Counted from the first letter of the stretch, positions 7,608-14,651 are shown. The stretch is 16,794 bases of DNA from Candidatus Zambryskibacteria bacterium CG10_big_fil_rev_8_21_14_0_10_34_34 (GCA_002771075.1 PCXM01000029.1:161-16954), one strand, 5' to 3'. Translations and numbers: made by a program. Notes: generated by a model from the letters alone, not told the origin.

Positions 7608-7772
7608 ATGGAGTGGACATGGAAAGTTTTCGGACGACTTTTGTATTATGTCGTCTTGAATATCCTCACGGGAGGAATGGCTTTTCTTATTTGGCTACAT
7701 AAAGAAAGAAAAGTAGCCACAGAAGAGGAAAAGAAATATCTCCTAAGAACATTAGGATCGGGGAGGTATTAG
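7608..7772 (+). CDS. 54-aa small membrane protein, first of a tiny operon
   Basis: A near-perfect Shine-Dalgarno AAGGAGGT (7596-7603) stands 4 bases before the ATG. The peptide begins MEWTWKVFGRLLYYVV. A single hydrophobic segment (about 10-30, containing a Gly-Gly) is followed by a charged tail (HKERKVATEEEKKYLLRTLG). It is probably a single-pass membrane peptide. The second tiny gene begins one base after its stop. A TATAAA box (7565-7570) is a candidate -10. The two-gene unit sits between two related palindromes. The family is not recognised; a toxin-like or regulatory small membrane protein is possible but unproven. Confidence 0.65.
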   Translation: MEWTWKVFGRLLYYVVLNILTGGMAFLIWLHKERKVATEEEKKYLLRTLGSGRY

Positions 7773-7773
7773 C

Positions 7774-7875
7774 ATGGAACATAAAACCATATGGCGAATA
7801 GTTTTCGCCCTAGGGGCAATCATCGCCCTGATACTAATGTTGCTAGAACCTTATCTGAGGCCTCCAAAAGAATAG
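7774..7875 (+). CDS. 33-aa membrane peptide, second of the tiny operon
   Basis: The Shine-Dalgarno GGGGAGGT (7760-7767) lies inside the end of the preceding gene, and the ATG follows its stop by one base. It encodes 33 residues: a short basic N-terminus (MEHKTIWR), one hydrophobic helix (about 8-24), and a proline-rich polar tail (EPYLRPPKE). Overlap of its ribosome site with the upstream gene supports translational coupling. A GNRA-loop terminator follows 32 bases later. The family is not recognised. Confidence 0.6.
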   Translation: MEHKTIWRIVFALGAIIALILMLLEPYLRPPKE

Positions 7876-7907
7876 TGTCAAAGACTGTGGCGCTGTTCTT
7901 CTTTACG

Positions 7908-7940
7908 GGCGCGATCGCAAGATCGTGCCTTTACCTTTTT
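7908..7940 (+). terminator. Rho-independent terminator of the tiny operon
   Basis: GGCGCGATC (7908-7916) pairs with GATCGTGCC (7921-7929), with one G-U wobble, closing a GCAA (GNRA) tetraloop. The T-rich tail TTTACCTTTTT follows at 7930-7940. This is the cleanest intrinsic terminator in the window. Confidence 0.75.
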
Positions 7941-7943
7941 ATA

Positions 7944-7973
7944 AAAAGTGTCAAGGTTGAACCTTGACGTTTT
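7944..7973. repeat. Second TGTCAAGGTT-family hairpin
   Basis: The left arm AAAAGTGTCAAGGTT and the right arm AACCTTGACGTTTT surround a single G. It matches the hairpin at 7510-7538 except near one outer end, where AC has become G, and at the central base (G instead of C). T-rich DNA follows, so it may also terminate transcription. Confidence 0.7.
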
Positions 7974-8043
7974 GTTTACAAATTTTGCTTTTTTTGTTTT
8001 TATAACTTATTCTTATCTTATTATTCAGTTTTCGTAGCCTTTC

Positions 8044-8082
8044 GCCCGCCTGCCTCGTATATGCGAGAGCATTGCGGGCAGG
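8044..8082. repeat. Intergenic hairpin with alternative pairings upstream of topA
   Basis: GCCCGC (8044-8049) pairs with GCGGGC (8074-8079), enclosing CTCG (8054-8057) and CGAG (8064-8067). A mutually exclusive pairing of CCTGCC (8049-8054) with GGCAGG (8077-8082) is also possible. It lies within 70 bases of the topA start, so it would sit in or just before the promoter. CATAAT (8092-8097) is a candidate -10, 12 bases before the ATG. Confidence 0.45.
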
Positions 8083-8109
8083 TAGCTTTCGCATAATTTT
8101 CGTATAAAA

Positions 8110-10362
8110 ATGAAATTACTGATTGTAGAATCCCCTGCCAAAGCAAAAACCATTGGCAAATATATAGGCAGTGATTATGAAGTCGTCGCTAGCGTCGGCC
8201 ATATTCGCGATTTACCAAAATCAAACAAAAAAGCCATTGATATAGATGGTGGTTTTATCCCCCATTATGAAATTTCAAAAGGTAAAGAAAGAGTGGTGAC
8301 TGAAATAAAACAGTTGGCCAAAAAAGCCGACGAAATATTGCTAGCAACCGACCCCGATCGTGAGGGTGAAGCCATCGCTTGGCATTTAGCTGAAGAGATC
8401 AAAAAATTGAAGATTAAAGATTTAAGGATTAAAAGAGTTAGTTATCACGAGATAACTAAAGAAGCTATTGAAGAGGCGTTGAAGCACCCAAGAGATATAG
8501 ACCAAAATTTAAGAAAAGCTCAAGAAGCAAGAAGGGTTTTGGACAGACTAGTTGGATATGACTTGTCGGGTCTTATATGGAAAAAAGTGCGATACGGACT
8601 TTCAGCTGGTCGAGTGCAATCCCCCGCCCTTCGAATTTTAATGGAAAGAGAAAGAGAAATCAGAGCTTTTAAACCAGAGACCTTTTTTGTTATTTCTGCA
8701 AAACTGTCAAAGTCTGACTTTGACAGTTTCATTGCTTTTTGTGAAGAGCAACCAAAAACAAAAAAAGAAGCAGACAAAATTTATGATGCGGCAAAAAATG
8801 GAAAATGGAAAGTTTTTGACGTTGTAGAAACAGAAACAAAAAGAAGTCCCAGAGCTCCATTTACCACATCCACACTCCAACAAACCGCAAGCACAAGACT
8901 TGGTTTTTCACCAAAAAGAACAATGATGACTGCTCAAAAACTTTATGAAGTAGGACATATCACTTATATGCGTACCGACAGTGCAACAATGGCAGAGAGC
9001 GCTCTTCTTCAGATTAAACAAATAGTTTCAAAAAAATACGGAGCAAATTTGCACCAAACAAGAGTATTTAAAACAAAATCCAAAAATGCACAAGAAGCCC
9101 ACGAAGCAATCAGACCAACTCATTTTGAAAAAGAAAATATAGGCCACAGCGAAGACCAAAAAAGATTATACAAATTGATTTGGGAAAGATCTGTAAGTAG
9201 TCAAATGAAAGATGCAAAAGTAATGAGAACAAAAATCGTGTCAAAAGTCATAGCAATGTCAAAGTCTGACTTTGACATTGCTACAATTCCAAATTTTTCT
9301 GCAAATGGCTCTAGAGTTTTAGAGGATGGTTGGCTTCTTTGCGACAGTAGAGCAAAAGGAGAAGATGTGATTCTTCCAAAATTAAAACAAAATGATGATT
9401 TAAATTTACTTAATATTGAAAAATTAGAAAAACAAACAGAACCACCAAACAGATATAGCGAGGCAGGACTCATTAAAGAACTAGAAAAAAGAGGTATCGG
9501 TAGACCTTCAACTTATGCTTCTACTATAAACACCATAATAGAAAGAGAATATGTAGAAAAAGATGGCAAAACCTTAAAACCAACTGATACTGGAGATATT
9601 GTTTCTACATTTCTAGAAAATAACTTTGAAGAATATATAAGCGACACATTTACTGCAGAAATGGAAGATGAATTAGACGATATAGCTCTCGGAAAAAGAA
9701 AATACGAACCAACCTTGCGAGAATTTTATAAACCTTTCTTGAAAGAAATCAAAGATAAAGAAAAGACCGCCAAACTAACTACTTTGGGTAACGCTGACCC
9801 AAAATTAAAATGCCCACTTTGTCATTCTGGCATGGTTATTAAACTCGGTAGAGGAGGTAAATTTTTAAGTTGTGATAAATTTCCAGAATGTTCTGGTATG
9901 AGAAATATTGATGGCAGTGAAATAAAAGAGGCAGAAGCTTTAGGTACTGATCCAGAAACAAAATTGCCAGTATTTGTAATGGATGGTAGATTTGGTCCAT
10001 ATATTCAACTAGGAGCAGTTGAAAATAAAAAGTCAAAAAGCACAAGTAAAAAAGGAGAAGGGAAAGTTAAGAGGGAAAAACCAAAGAGAGCGAGTATATC
10101 AAAAAACATTGACCCAAATTCTATTACGTTAGAACAAGCTCTTAAATTGCTTAGCTTACCAAGAGAGCTCGGGTCATATCCGGAAACTGGAGAAATGATT
10201 TCAGCCAATGTTGGCAGATTTGGACCATATATAGTTCATCAAAAAGATTTTCGTTCACTTAAAGAAGATAATGTTTATGCTATCACCCTAGAGAGAGCTA
10301 TAGAAATATTGAAAGAGCCCAAAAAAGTCGGTCGCCGTGGTTGGAAAAAGAAACCAAAATAA
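8110..10362 (+). CDS. topA: DNA topoisomerase I (type IA)
   Basis: TopA relaxes negative supercoils through a transient 5'-phosphotyrosine link. The protein has 750 aa. The Toprim domain shows E8 (LLIVESPAKAKTIG) and the acidic triad in LATDPDREGEAIAWH (D81, D83, E85). The catalytic tyrosine is Y286 in HITYMRTDS. RVQSPALR and GIGRPSTYA are also typical. One C4 zinc finger (CPLC...SCDKFPEC, about 568-594) and two C-terminal Toprim-C repeats containing GRFGPYI complete it. Residues 200-205 and 384-389 are both SKSDFD, encoded by two perfect palindromes that lie in loops where homologues vary. No Shine-Dalgarno is seen. Rel follows by 31 bases on the same strand. Confidence 0.96.
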   Translation: MKLLIVESPAKAKTIGKYIGSDYEVVASVGHIRDLPKSNKKAIDIDGGFIPHYEISKGKERVVTEIKQLAKKADEILLATDPDREGEAIAWHLAEEIKKLKIKDLRIKRVSYHEITKEAIEEALKHPRDIDQNLRKAQEARRVLDRLVGYDLSGLIWKKVRYGLSAGRVQSPALRILMEREREIRAFKPETFFVISAKLSKSDFDSFIAFCEEQPKTKKEADKIYDAAKNGKWKVFDVVETETKRSPRAPFTTSTLQQTASTRLGFSPKRTMMTAQKLYEVGHITYMRTDSATMAESALLQIKQIVSKKYGANLHQTRVFKTKSKNAQEAHEAIRPTHFEKENIGHSEDQKRLYKLIWERSVSSQMKDAKVMRTKIVSKVIAMSKSDFDIATIPNFSANGSRVLEDGWLLCDSRAKGEDVILPKLKQNDDLNLLNIEKLEKQTEPPNRYSEAGLIKELEKRGIGRPSTYASTINTIIEREYVEKDGKTLKPTDTGDIVSTFLENNFEEYISDTFTAEMEDELDDIALGKRKYEPTLREFYKPFLKEIKDKEKTAKLTTLGNADPKLKCPLCHSGMVIKLGRGGKFLSCDKFPECSGMRNIDGSEIKEAEALGTDPETKLPVFVMDGRFGPYIQLGAVENKKSKSTSKKGEGKVKREKPKRASISKNIDPNSITLEQALKLLSLPRELGSYPETGEMISANVGRFGPYIVHQKDFRSLKEDNVYAITLERAIEILKEPKKVGRRGWKKKPK
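8701..8729. repeat. Palindrome inside topA, copy 1
   Basis: The 14-nt arms AAACTGTCAAAGTC and GACTTTGACAGTTT are perfectly complementary around one T (8715). The core TGTCAAAGTC-T-GACTTTGACA is identical to copy 2. It is read in frame as K-L-S-K-S-D-F-D-S-F. Confidence 0.9.
9251..9283. repeat. Palindrome inside topA, copy 2
   Basis: The 16-nt arms TAGCAATGTCAAAGTC and GACTTTGACATTGCTA are perfectly complementary around one T (9267). The 21-nt core is the same as in copy 1, but the outer arms differ and are still self-complementary. It is read in the same frame as copy 1, giving A-M-S-K-S-D-F-D-I-A. Confidence 0.9.
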
Positions 10363-10393
10363 CTTGCAAAAATAAATAAAAGATTATAATAAA

Positions 10394-11779
10394 ATGGAAA
10401 ATGATGTAGAAAAAATAATCGCCACTCTAAAAAAAACAACCAAAGAAGAAAAAGAGCTCATCAGAAAAGCTTACCAATTTGCCAAAATGGCACATCAAGG
10501 TCAAAAAAGAAATAGTGGTGAACCGTATTTCAACCACTTGTTTGAAACTGCCAAAAATATCGCCGAACTTGATATGGATGCGGTATCAATCTCTTCTGGT
10601 TTTTTGCATGACGTTTTAGAAGATACTGATACAAAGCCAGAAACAATAGAAAAAGAATTTGGAAAAGAAATTTTATTTATAGTTGAAGGAGTATCCAAGA
10701 TTGGTAATTTACGATACCACGGAGCAGATCGTTATAATGAAGCTTTGCGTAAACTACTTTTTGCTACTTCTAAAGATTTGCGAGTATTGATAGTCAAGTT
10801 TTGTGACCGACTTCATAATATGGAGACTCTTTCTTTTGTACCAAAAGAAAAACAAGAACGTATTGCTAGAGAAACCTTAGAAATATATGTACCAATCGCT
10901 TATAGATTGGGTATCAGGAAGCTATCAAGAAGACTTGAAGATTTGGCCTTTCCTTTTGTTGACAAAGAAGGTTTTGATGAAATATCTTCACTTTTGAAAG
11001 AAAGCCATGATGAAAGATTAGAAAGTTTGGAAAAATTTAGAAAAAAAGTTTCTAAAGAATTGGCAGATTCGGGTCTTACTAATTTTCATTCTGATTACAG
11101 AGTTAAAACTATTTATAGTCTTTATAAAAAATATCTAAAATATAAAAAAGATATTGAAAAAATAAATGATATCTTGGCTATGAGACTAATGGTAGCAAAA
11201 ACTGAAGATTGTTATAGAGCTCTTGGTATCATTCACTCTGTTTGGAAACCTCAACCAGGCAAAATAAAAGACTACATCGCTTTCCCAAAACAAAATGGCT
11301 ACCAAAGTCTACATACCACAGTTTTTACTGGTAATGGCGACTTAGTAGAAATACAAATACGAACAGAAGAAATGCATAAAGAAGCAGAGTATGGCATAGC
11401 CGCTCACTCTCTATATAAATCTGATGGAAAAAACAAAAAAGAAATAATGCCGTGGATACAGACAATGCTCAATTATTCTGTAAATGAAATAAAGAAAAAT
11501 TTCTTAAGTCAGAGAATTTTTGTCTTTACTCCCAAAGGAGATGTGATTGACTTGCCAGTAGGAGCTTCGGCTATTGATTTTGCTTACAGTATACACTCCG
11601 ATATTGGAAACAAAATGGCAGGAGTAAAAATAGATGGCAAACTTTCTGCCATCAATAGCATTCTCAAAGATAGAGAAATAATAGAAGTTATTACCAAAAA
11701 ATCAGCTAAACCAAACCGTAAGTGGTTAGAATATACCAAAACTTCTTTGGCCAAAAAACATATCAAAAACAATACTTAA
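10394..11779 (+). CDS. rel: Short RelA/SpoT-family (p)ppGpp synthetase/hydrolase
   Basis: Rel enzymes make and degrade the alarmone (p)ppGpp. The protein has 461 aa. The HD hydrolase domain keeps its metal and catalytic residues (H34, H72-D73 in FLHDVLEDTD, D138 in FCDRLHN). The synthetase domain keeps YRVKTIYSLYKK, DILAMRLMV, KDYIAFPKQNGYQSLHTT (about 292-309) and VEIQIRT. The charge motif KIKD (about 290-293) resembles the RxKD of bifunctional enzymes, not the ExDD of RelA-only types. A TGS domain (about 374-436) is present, but the protein ends there. The helical, zinc-finger and ACT parts of full-length Rel (about 700+ aa) are missing. TATAAT (10385-10390) lies just 3 bases before the ATG. 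The stop interlocks with that of parB. Confidence 0.93.
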   Translation: MENDVEKIIATLKKTTKEEKELIRKAYQFAKMAHQGQKRNSGEPYFNHLFETAKNIAELDMDAVSISSGFLHDVLEDTDTKPETIEKEFGKEILFIVEGVSKIGNLRYHGADRYNEALRKLLFATSKDLRVLIVKFCDRLHNMETLSFVPKEKQERIARETLEIYVPIAYRLGIRKLSRRLEDLAFPFVDKEGFDEISSLLKESHDERLESLEKFRKKVSKELADSGLTNFHSDYRVKTIYSLYKKYLKYKKDIEKINDILAMRLMVAKTEDCYRALGIIHSVWKPQPGKIKDYIAFPKQNGYQSLHTTVFTGNGDLVEIQIRTEEMHKEAEYGIAAHSLYKSDGKNKKEIMPWIQTMLNYSVNEIKKNFLSQRIFVFTPKGDVIDLPVGASAIDFAYSIHSDIGNKMAGVKIDGKLSAINSILKDREIIEVITKKSAKPNRKWLEYTKTSLAKKHIKNNT

Positions 11780-12759
11780 AGACTAAAATTTTTGATTGAG
11801 TAAAGGTCTTCATCTATTGGGATATCCTCTTCTTTTTTTATTTCTTCAGGAGTCCTATCGTCAAGACTCACTTCTTGTTTTTCTATTTCTTGATTACTTG
11901 CTATTTGCTCCTGACTATTGTTTTTGAGCATATTCAAAATATCTACCAAATCATCATTTGAGAAAAAATCTATCATCAATTTGCCCCCCTTTTCTTTCTT
12001 TTCAATTTTTACTCTAGTACCCAAACTTTCAGTAAACTTTTCTTCTAAAGAACAAATTTCTGGGTCCAGATGAGAATCAAATTTTCGAACTCTTTCTATG
12101 GCGATTTTGCGAGCGGCTTGTTCAGCATCACGAACATTCATTTTGTACAAGATAATATCTTTAAAGAGAACCTTTTGTTCTTCTGGTCTTTCTATAAGCA
12201 TAAGAAGAGGTCTCGTGTGTCCTTCATTTATCTTCCCTTCAGATAAAGCATTGAGCATATCTTCTGGTAAATCTAAAATACGCAAAGAATTGCTGACATA
12301 AACCCTGCTCTTGCCAATCTTTTGAGCCACTTGATGATGCTTAAATCCAAATTTTTCTGTTAACTTTTTAAAAGCTCTGGCTCTTTCTACTGGATTAAGA
12401 TCTTCTCTTTGTACATTTTCAATGATAGCTAGCTCTAATTTCATTAAATCATCGGCATTTTCATTACCCTCACCTGTTCGAATAATGACCGGCACTTGAG
12501 AAAGTCCGGCAATTTTGGCAGCTCGCAAACGACGCTCGCCTGCTATAAGCTCATATTCTACTCCCAAACCGTCATCTCTTTCAAACTCCTTTCGAGTAAC
12601 TACCAATGCCTGAAGCACTCCATACTGCTTGATAGAGTCCGCTAAAGCTCTTAGAGCATCTTCATCAAATTCGCGACGCGGTTGAAAAGGATTTGGTTTT
12701 ATTTTATCCAGTTCTACCCAAAATATTGAGTTTTGATAAAAATTTGATGTATTAGACAT
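11776..12759 (-). CDS. parB: ParB-family chromosome-partition protein
   Basis: ParB proteins load on parS DNA as CTP-dependent clamps and guide segregation. The protein has 327 aa. The N-terminal domain has NPFQPRREFDEDALRALADS (about 23-42), the nucleotide-binding GERRLRA (about 74-80) and ENVQREDLNPVE (about 114-125). A helix-turn-helix follows (about 139-160, HHQVAQKIGKSRVYVSNSLR). The C-terminus (about 230-327) is acidic and loosely conserved. No parA gene and no recognisable parS site lie in this window, so it is an orphan here. TAAAAT (12766-12771) is 6 bases before the ATG, suggesting a leaderless mRNA. It converges on rel, and the two stop codons share TTAA. Confidence 0.93.
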   Translation of the reverse strand: MSNTSNFYQNSIFWVELDKIKPNPFQPRREFDEDALRALADSIKQYGVLQALVVTRKEFERDDGLGVEYELIAGERRLRAAKIAGLSQVPVIIRTGEGNENADDLMKLELAIIENVQREDLNPVERARAFKKLTEKFGFKHHQVAQKIGKSRVYVSNSLRILDLPEDMLNALSEGKINEGHTRPLLMLIERPEEQKVLFKDIILYKMNVRDAEQAARKIAIERVRKFDSHLDPEICSLEEKFTESLGTRVKIEKKEKGGKLMIDFFSNDDLVDILNMLKNNSQEQIASNQEIEKQEVSLDDRTPEEIKKEEDIPIDEDLYSIKNFSL

Positions 12760-12765
12760 AATTAT

Positions 12766-12771
12766 ATTTTA
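12766..12771 (-). promoter_or_regulatory. -10 box of parB
   Basis: On the reverse strand TAAAAT, preceded directly by TG, ends 6 bases before the parB ATG. This is the same spacing as at 4261-4269 and 14637-14645. It predicts transcription starting at or beside the start codon. Confidence 0.45.
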
Positions 12772-12872
12772 CATTATCTCGTCCAAAAACAAAAGATGAT
12801 GGGTATTTTGATTTAAGTGGATATTTAGGTTATATTTTATATATTGCCTTTATACAAATTTGGCAAGGTAAT

Positions 12873-12953
12873 GCCGCGGTGGCGGAATGGTAGACGCGCA
12901 CGACTCAAAATCGTGTCTCGCAAGGGGTGAGAGTTCAAGTCTCTCCCGCGGCA
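12873..12953 (+). tRNA. tRNA-Leu (anticodon CAA)
   Basis: The acceptor stem GCCGCGG (12873-12879) pairs with CCGCGGC (12946-12952). The anticodon arm CACGA-CTCAAAA-TCGTG gives anticodon CAA, which reads UUG. The T arm is GAGAG-TTCAAGT-CTCTC. A variable arm of about 13 nt (CTC-GCAA-GGG) is the class II form expected for Leu. The discriminator is A12953. The next bases are CAA, so CCA is not encoded and must be added. The loop has A36-A37-A38, the site MiaA-type enzymes modify, and miaA is in this window. Confidence 0.95.
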
Positions 12954-12992
12954 CAAACAGAAACTTCCGATTTGGAGAGGTTAAAATTTTCT

Positions 12993-13007
12993 CGCGCCGA
13001 AGGCGCG
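12993..13007. repeat. GAA-triloop hairpin (GC-rich)
   Basis: CGCGCC (12993-12998) and GGCGCG (13002-13007) are perfectly complementary around GAA. It lies in the recombinase remnant downstream of tRNA-Leu. It shares its C-GAA-G loop with the hairpins at 13104-13122 and 15107-15133. Confidence 0.7.
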
Positions 13008-13103
13008 GTAAAGGGTGAAAGAATTGATTTGGTCTTTTGATTTCGGGCAAATTCGGAGGGTGGGCAAAATGAGATCGAAATAGTTTTGTCTTTTAGAGCG
13101 GGG

Positions 13104-13150
13104 TTCGTTCCGAAGGAACGAAGAAAATCTCTCATCTCATGGAGATTTTC
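13104..13150. repeat. Two adjacent hairpins in the recombinase remnant
   Basis: TTCGTTCC (13104-13111) and GGAACGAA (13115-13122) pair around GAA. Immediately next, GAAAATCTC (13123-13131) and GAGATTTTC (13142-13150) pair around a 10-nt loop. On the reverse strand the first is read as part of LRSFGTN, a stretch that looks conserved in the recombinase family, so it may be coding coincidence. Confidence 0.6.
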
Positions 13151-13334
13151 TCCGGACGCCAAGAAACCCGCACGTTTTGAATCCAAAATCCATTTCCGCA
13201 GGGGTTCGACCCAATTCTTTCTCTCGTGTCGGGCAGATGAAAATTTGTCTTGAAGCGAGAGTTTTTGGCGCATCAAGTTGTCTTTTTTAGTCAGATATAT
13301 TTCACGCTCAATATCCCATAAGTGTTTATTATTG

Positions 13335-13340
13335 TATAAT
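13335..13340 (+). promoter_or_regulatory. -10 box of the HExxH protein gene
   Basis: TATAAT, preceded by TG, lies 36 bases before the ATG at 13377. This predicts a leader of about 30 bases, but no Shine-Dalgarno is present in it. Confidence 0.45.
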
Positions 13341-13376
13341 AGATACAATAAATTTATAAGCTAATTTTTTAATAAT

Positions 13377-14165
13377 ATGGGGATGGAATCATTATCAAAC
13401 ATTGAATTTCTTTCACCGTACGAGGGTAATGAATCTCTTGTTTTGGTAAGTAGGTTCAAAGATCCAGTTATTAAATCTCAAGTAATCGCAACTCTTCATA
13501 AAGTATACGAGATACGGGCTGCGTCTGGAAAAGAAATCAACACTGTTCCAATCGATGAAAATGGTGAAGAAGTGTCACATCCAGCCATTGTTCCAAGTAT
13601 GGAAGAAATTGCAAAACAATACGATGAACATGTCAGCGAAATTGAGAAGATTACAAATATTACTTTTACAGGAAAAGAACCCGAGAGCAATACCATGGAT
13701 TCGGCCTGGGAATTCCCAGGTATTGGAAAACTTTCAACTAAACAACTATCTATAGTAGAAGCTCATGAAAAAGGACACTTTGTGAGAAATTACTCTGGAG
13801 AGATCCAGGATGAACTTTTTTTTCAATATTTTTCAAAAGGTTTTGATCCAAAAGCTGTTTCAATTGACGCGAAAACTTTACGGCAAAAATTTGGAAAACT
13901 AAAAGATTTCAATGATGAAAAAGTAGAGTATATAATCTTAGGAAAAATTTTTAGTCCTAATGAACTAGCAGAACGCATGTCTCAAATGAAAAATTATTTT
14001 GGTATGAGTGGAAGTCAAAAATTTACAAAACAGCATTTACAGTATGCAAGAGAAAATTATATCAAAGATACCGGGCTAGATAACTGGATGACTGAGATGT
14101 TTCAAGCAATAACCCCAGAAAAAGAGGATGGTTTTATTGAGCTTATAAACACAGCTGGAATTTAG
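13377..14165 (+). CDS. Hypothetical protein with HExxH zinc-metallopeptidase motif
   Basis: The protein has 262 aa and no signal peptide or membrane segment. Residues 124-138 read LSIVEAHEKGHFVRN, where H130-E131-x-x-H134 inside a helix fits the zincin metallopeptidase motif. A third zinc ligand cannot be assigned with confidence; acidic residues around 180-184 (NDEKVEY) are candidates. The C-terminal third (from about 196, ELAERMSQMKNYFGM, to KDTGLDNWMTEMFQAI) looks ordered and conserved but is not a domain I can name. Activity as a peptidase is inference from one motif. A second ATG two codons in (13383) is possible. It is followed within 20 bases by a frame-broken gene on the same strand. 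Confidence 0.72.
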   Translation: MGMESLSNIEFLSPYEGNESLVLVSRFKDPVIKSQVIATLHKVYEIRAASGKEINTVPIDENGEEVSHPAIVPSMEEIAKQYDEHVSEIEKITNITFTGKEPESNTMDSAWEFPGIGKLSTKQLSIVEAHEKGHFVRNYSGEIQDELFFQYFSKGFDPKAVSIDAKTLRQKFGKLKDFNDEKVEYIILGKIFSPNELAERMSQMKNYFGMSGSQKFTKQHLQYARENYIKDTGLDNWMTEMFQAITPEKEDGFIELINTAGI

Positions 14166-14183
14166 TTATAAATAACAAAAAAT

Positions 14184-14540
14184 ATGAAAACCGAAATAAA
14201 ATTTGATATTCACCGATAGTCAGGGTGAACAAAAGAGCAGCCTGATGGCAAAAGTTTTGAGTTTGTTGTTCCTAATAAGGAAATTCTTATTGTTAATCCT
14301 AAAATTTTGGGATTGCCCGAATATGATTTTTATACAGTCAAATTTAATATCTTGGATTCAAATCAAGTGAGGGTGGTTTATAAGGGTCTTGTCATAAGTA
14401 GTAAAAGCGGGACAGTAAATTTGAAAGAAGATAATAGGGGTGGGGAATTAAATCTGCAAGTCGGCCAATCCGTAAGACTTGGCACCCCAACAATGGATAT
14501 TGGAACAAGCGTAACGATTACTTTAACTAAAATTAAATAA
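14184..14540 (+). pseudogene. Beta-rich protein with broken 5' reading frame
   Basis: From ATG 14184 the frame reads MKTEIKFDIHR, then TAG (14217-14219), and soon after TGA (14226-14228). It then stays open in the same frame for over 100 codons to a TAA at 14538-14540. In the alternative frame the interrupted stretch reads FTDSQGEQK. Two compensating single-base changes, one extra base near 14208 and one base missing from the A-run near 14231, would restore about 119 continuous codons. The intact part is beta-rich (VKFNILDSNQVRVVYKG, then SGTVNLKEDNRGGELNLQVG). Expression from an internal TTG at 14307 (77 aa) is a fallback. The family is not recognised. It could be true decay or homopolymer errors in the assembly. 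Confidence 0.6.
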
Positions 14541-14636
14541 TAAAAAAAATAGCCTCCTCGACAATTTTTTTTGTTAACTTGCTTTTTCTCCTTGTTCCAA
14601 TTATCAAAATCTTTCATGTAAAAATACTATCATATT

Positions 14637-14645
14637 TGCTAGAAT
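14637..14645 (+). promoter_or_regulatory. Extended -10 promoter of the winged-helix gene
   Basis: TGCTAGAAT is a TGn-extended -10 that ends 6 bases before the ATG at 14652. Geometry matches the promoter at 4261-4269 and predicts a leaderless mRNA. Confidence 0.55.
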
Positions 14646-14651
14646 ATATTC

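Larger units (their letters stand above)
12935..13348 (-). pseudogene. Decayed C-terminal remnant of a probable serine recombinase
   Basis: The reverse-strand frame encodes 137 residues whose middle reads like the coiled-coil and C-terminal part of the serine site-specific recombinases common in CPR genomes. Markers are REIYLTKKDNLMRQKLSLQ (about 15-33), KNWVEPLRKWILDSKRAG (about 44-61), and LRSFGTNPALKDKTISISFC (about 73-92). No catalytic serine domain remains upstream; the frame ends beside the promoter of the 13377 gene. The last residues are read through the tRNA-Leu 3' half and are probably not original. A recombinase tail abutting a tRNA 3' end suggests an old integration at the tRNA. 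Recognition is from memory of the family and needs a profile search. The DNA is GC-richer than its neighbours and holds two perfect GAA-loop hairpins. Confidence 0.55.

Noticed and set aside
7874..7886. A half-copy of the topA palindrome (GTGTCAAAGACTG).
   Set aside because: Only one arm matches, with a mismatch, and there is no complementary arm.
12850..13050. A 66-aa reverse ORF across the tRNA-Leu gene.
   Set aside because: It is an antisense translation of the tRNA, a well-known false gene type.
14210..14235. Ribosomal bypassing (T4 gene 60 type) over the stops in the beta-rich gene.
   Set aside because: There is no matching take-off and landing codon pair. Two compensating single-base changes explain the frame more simply.
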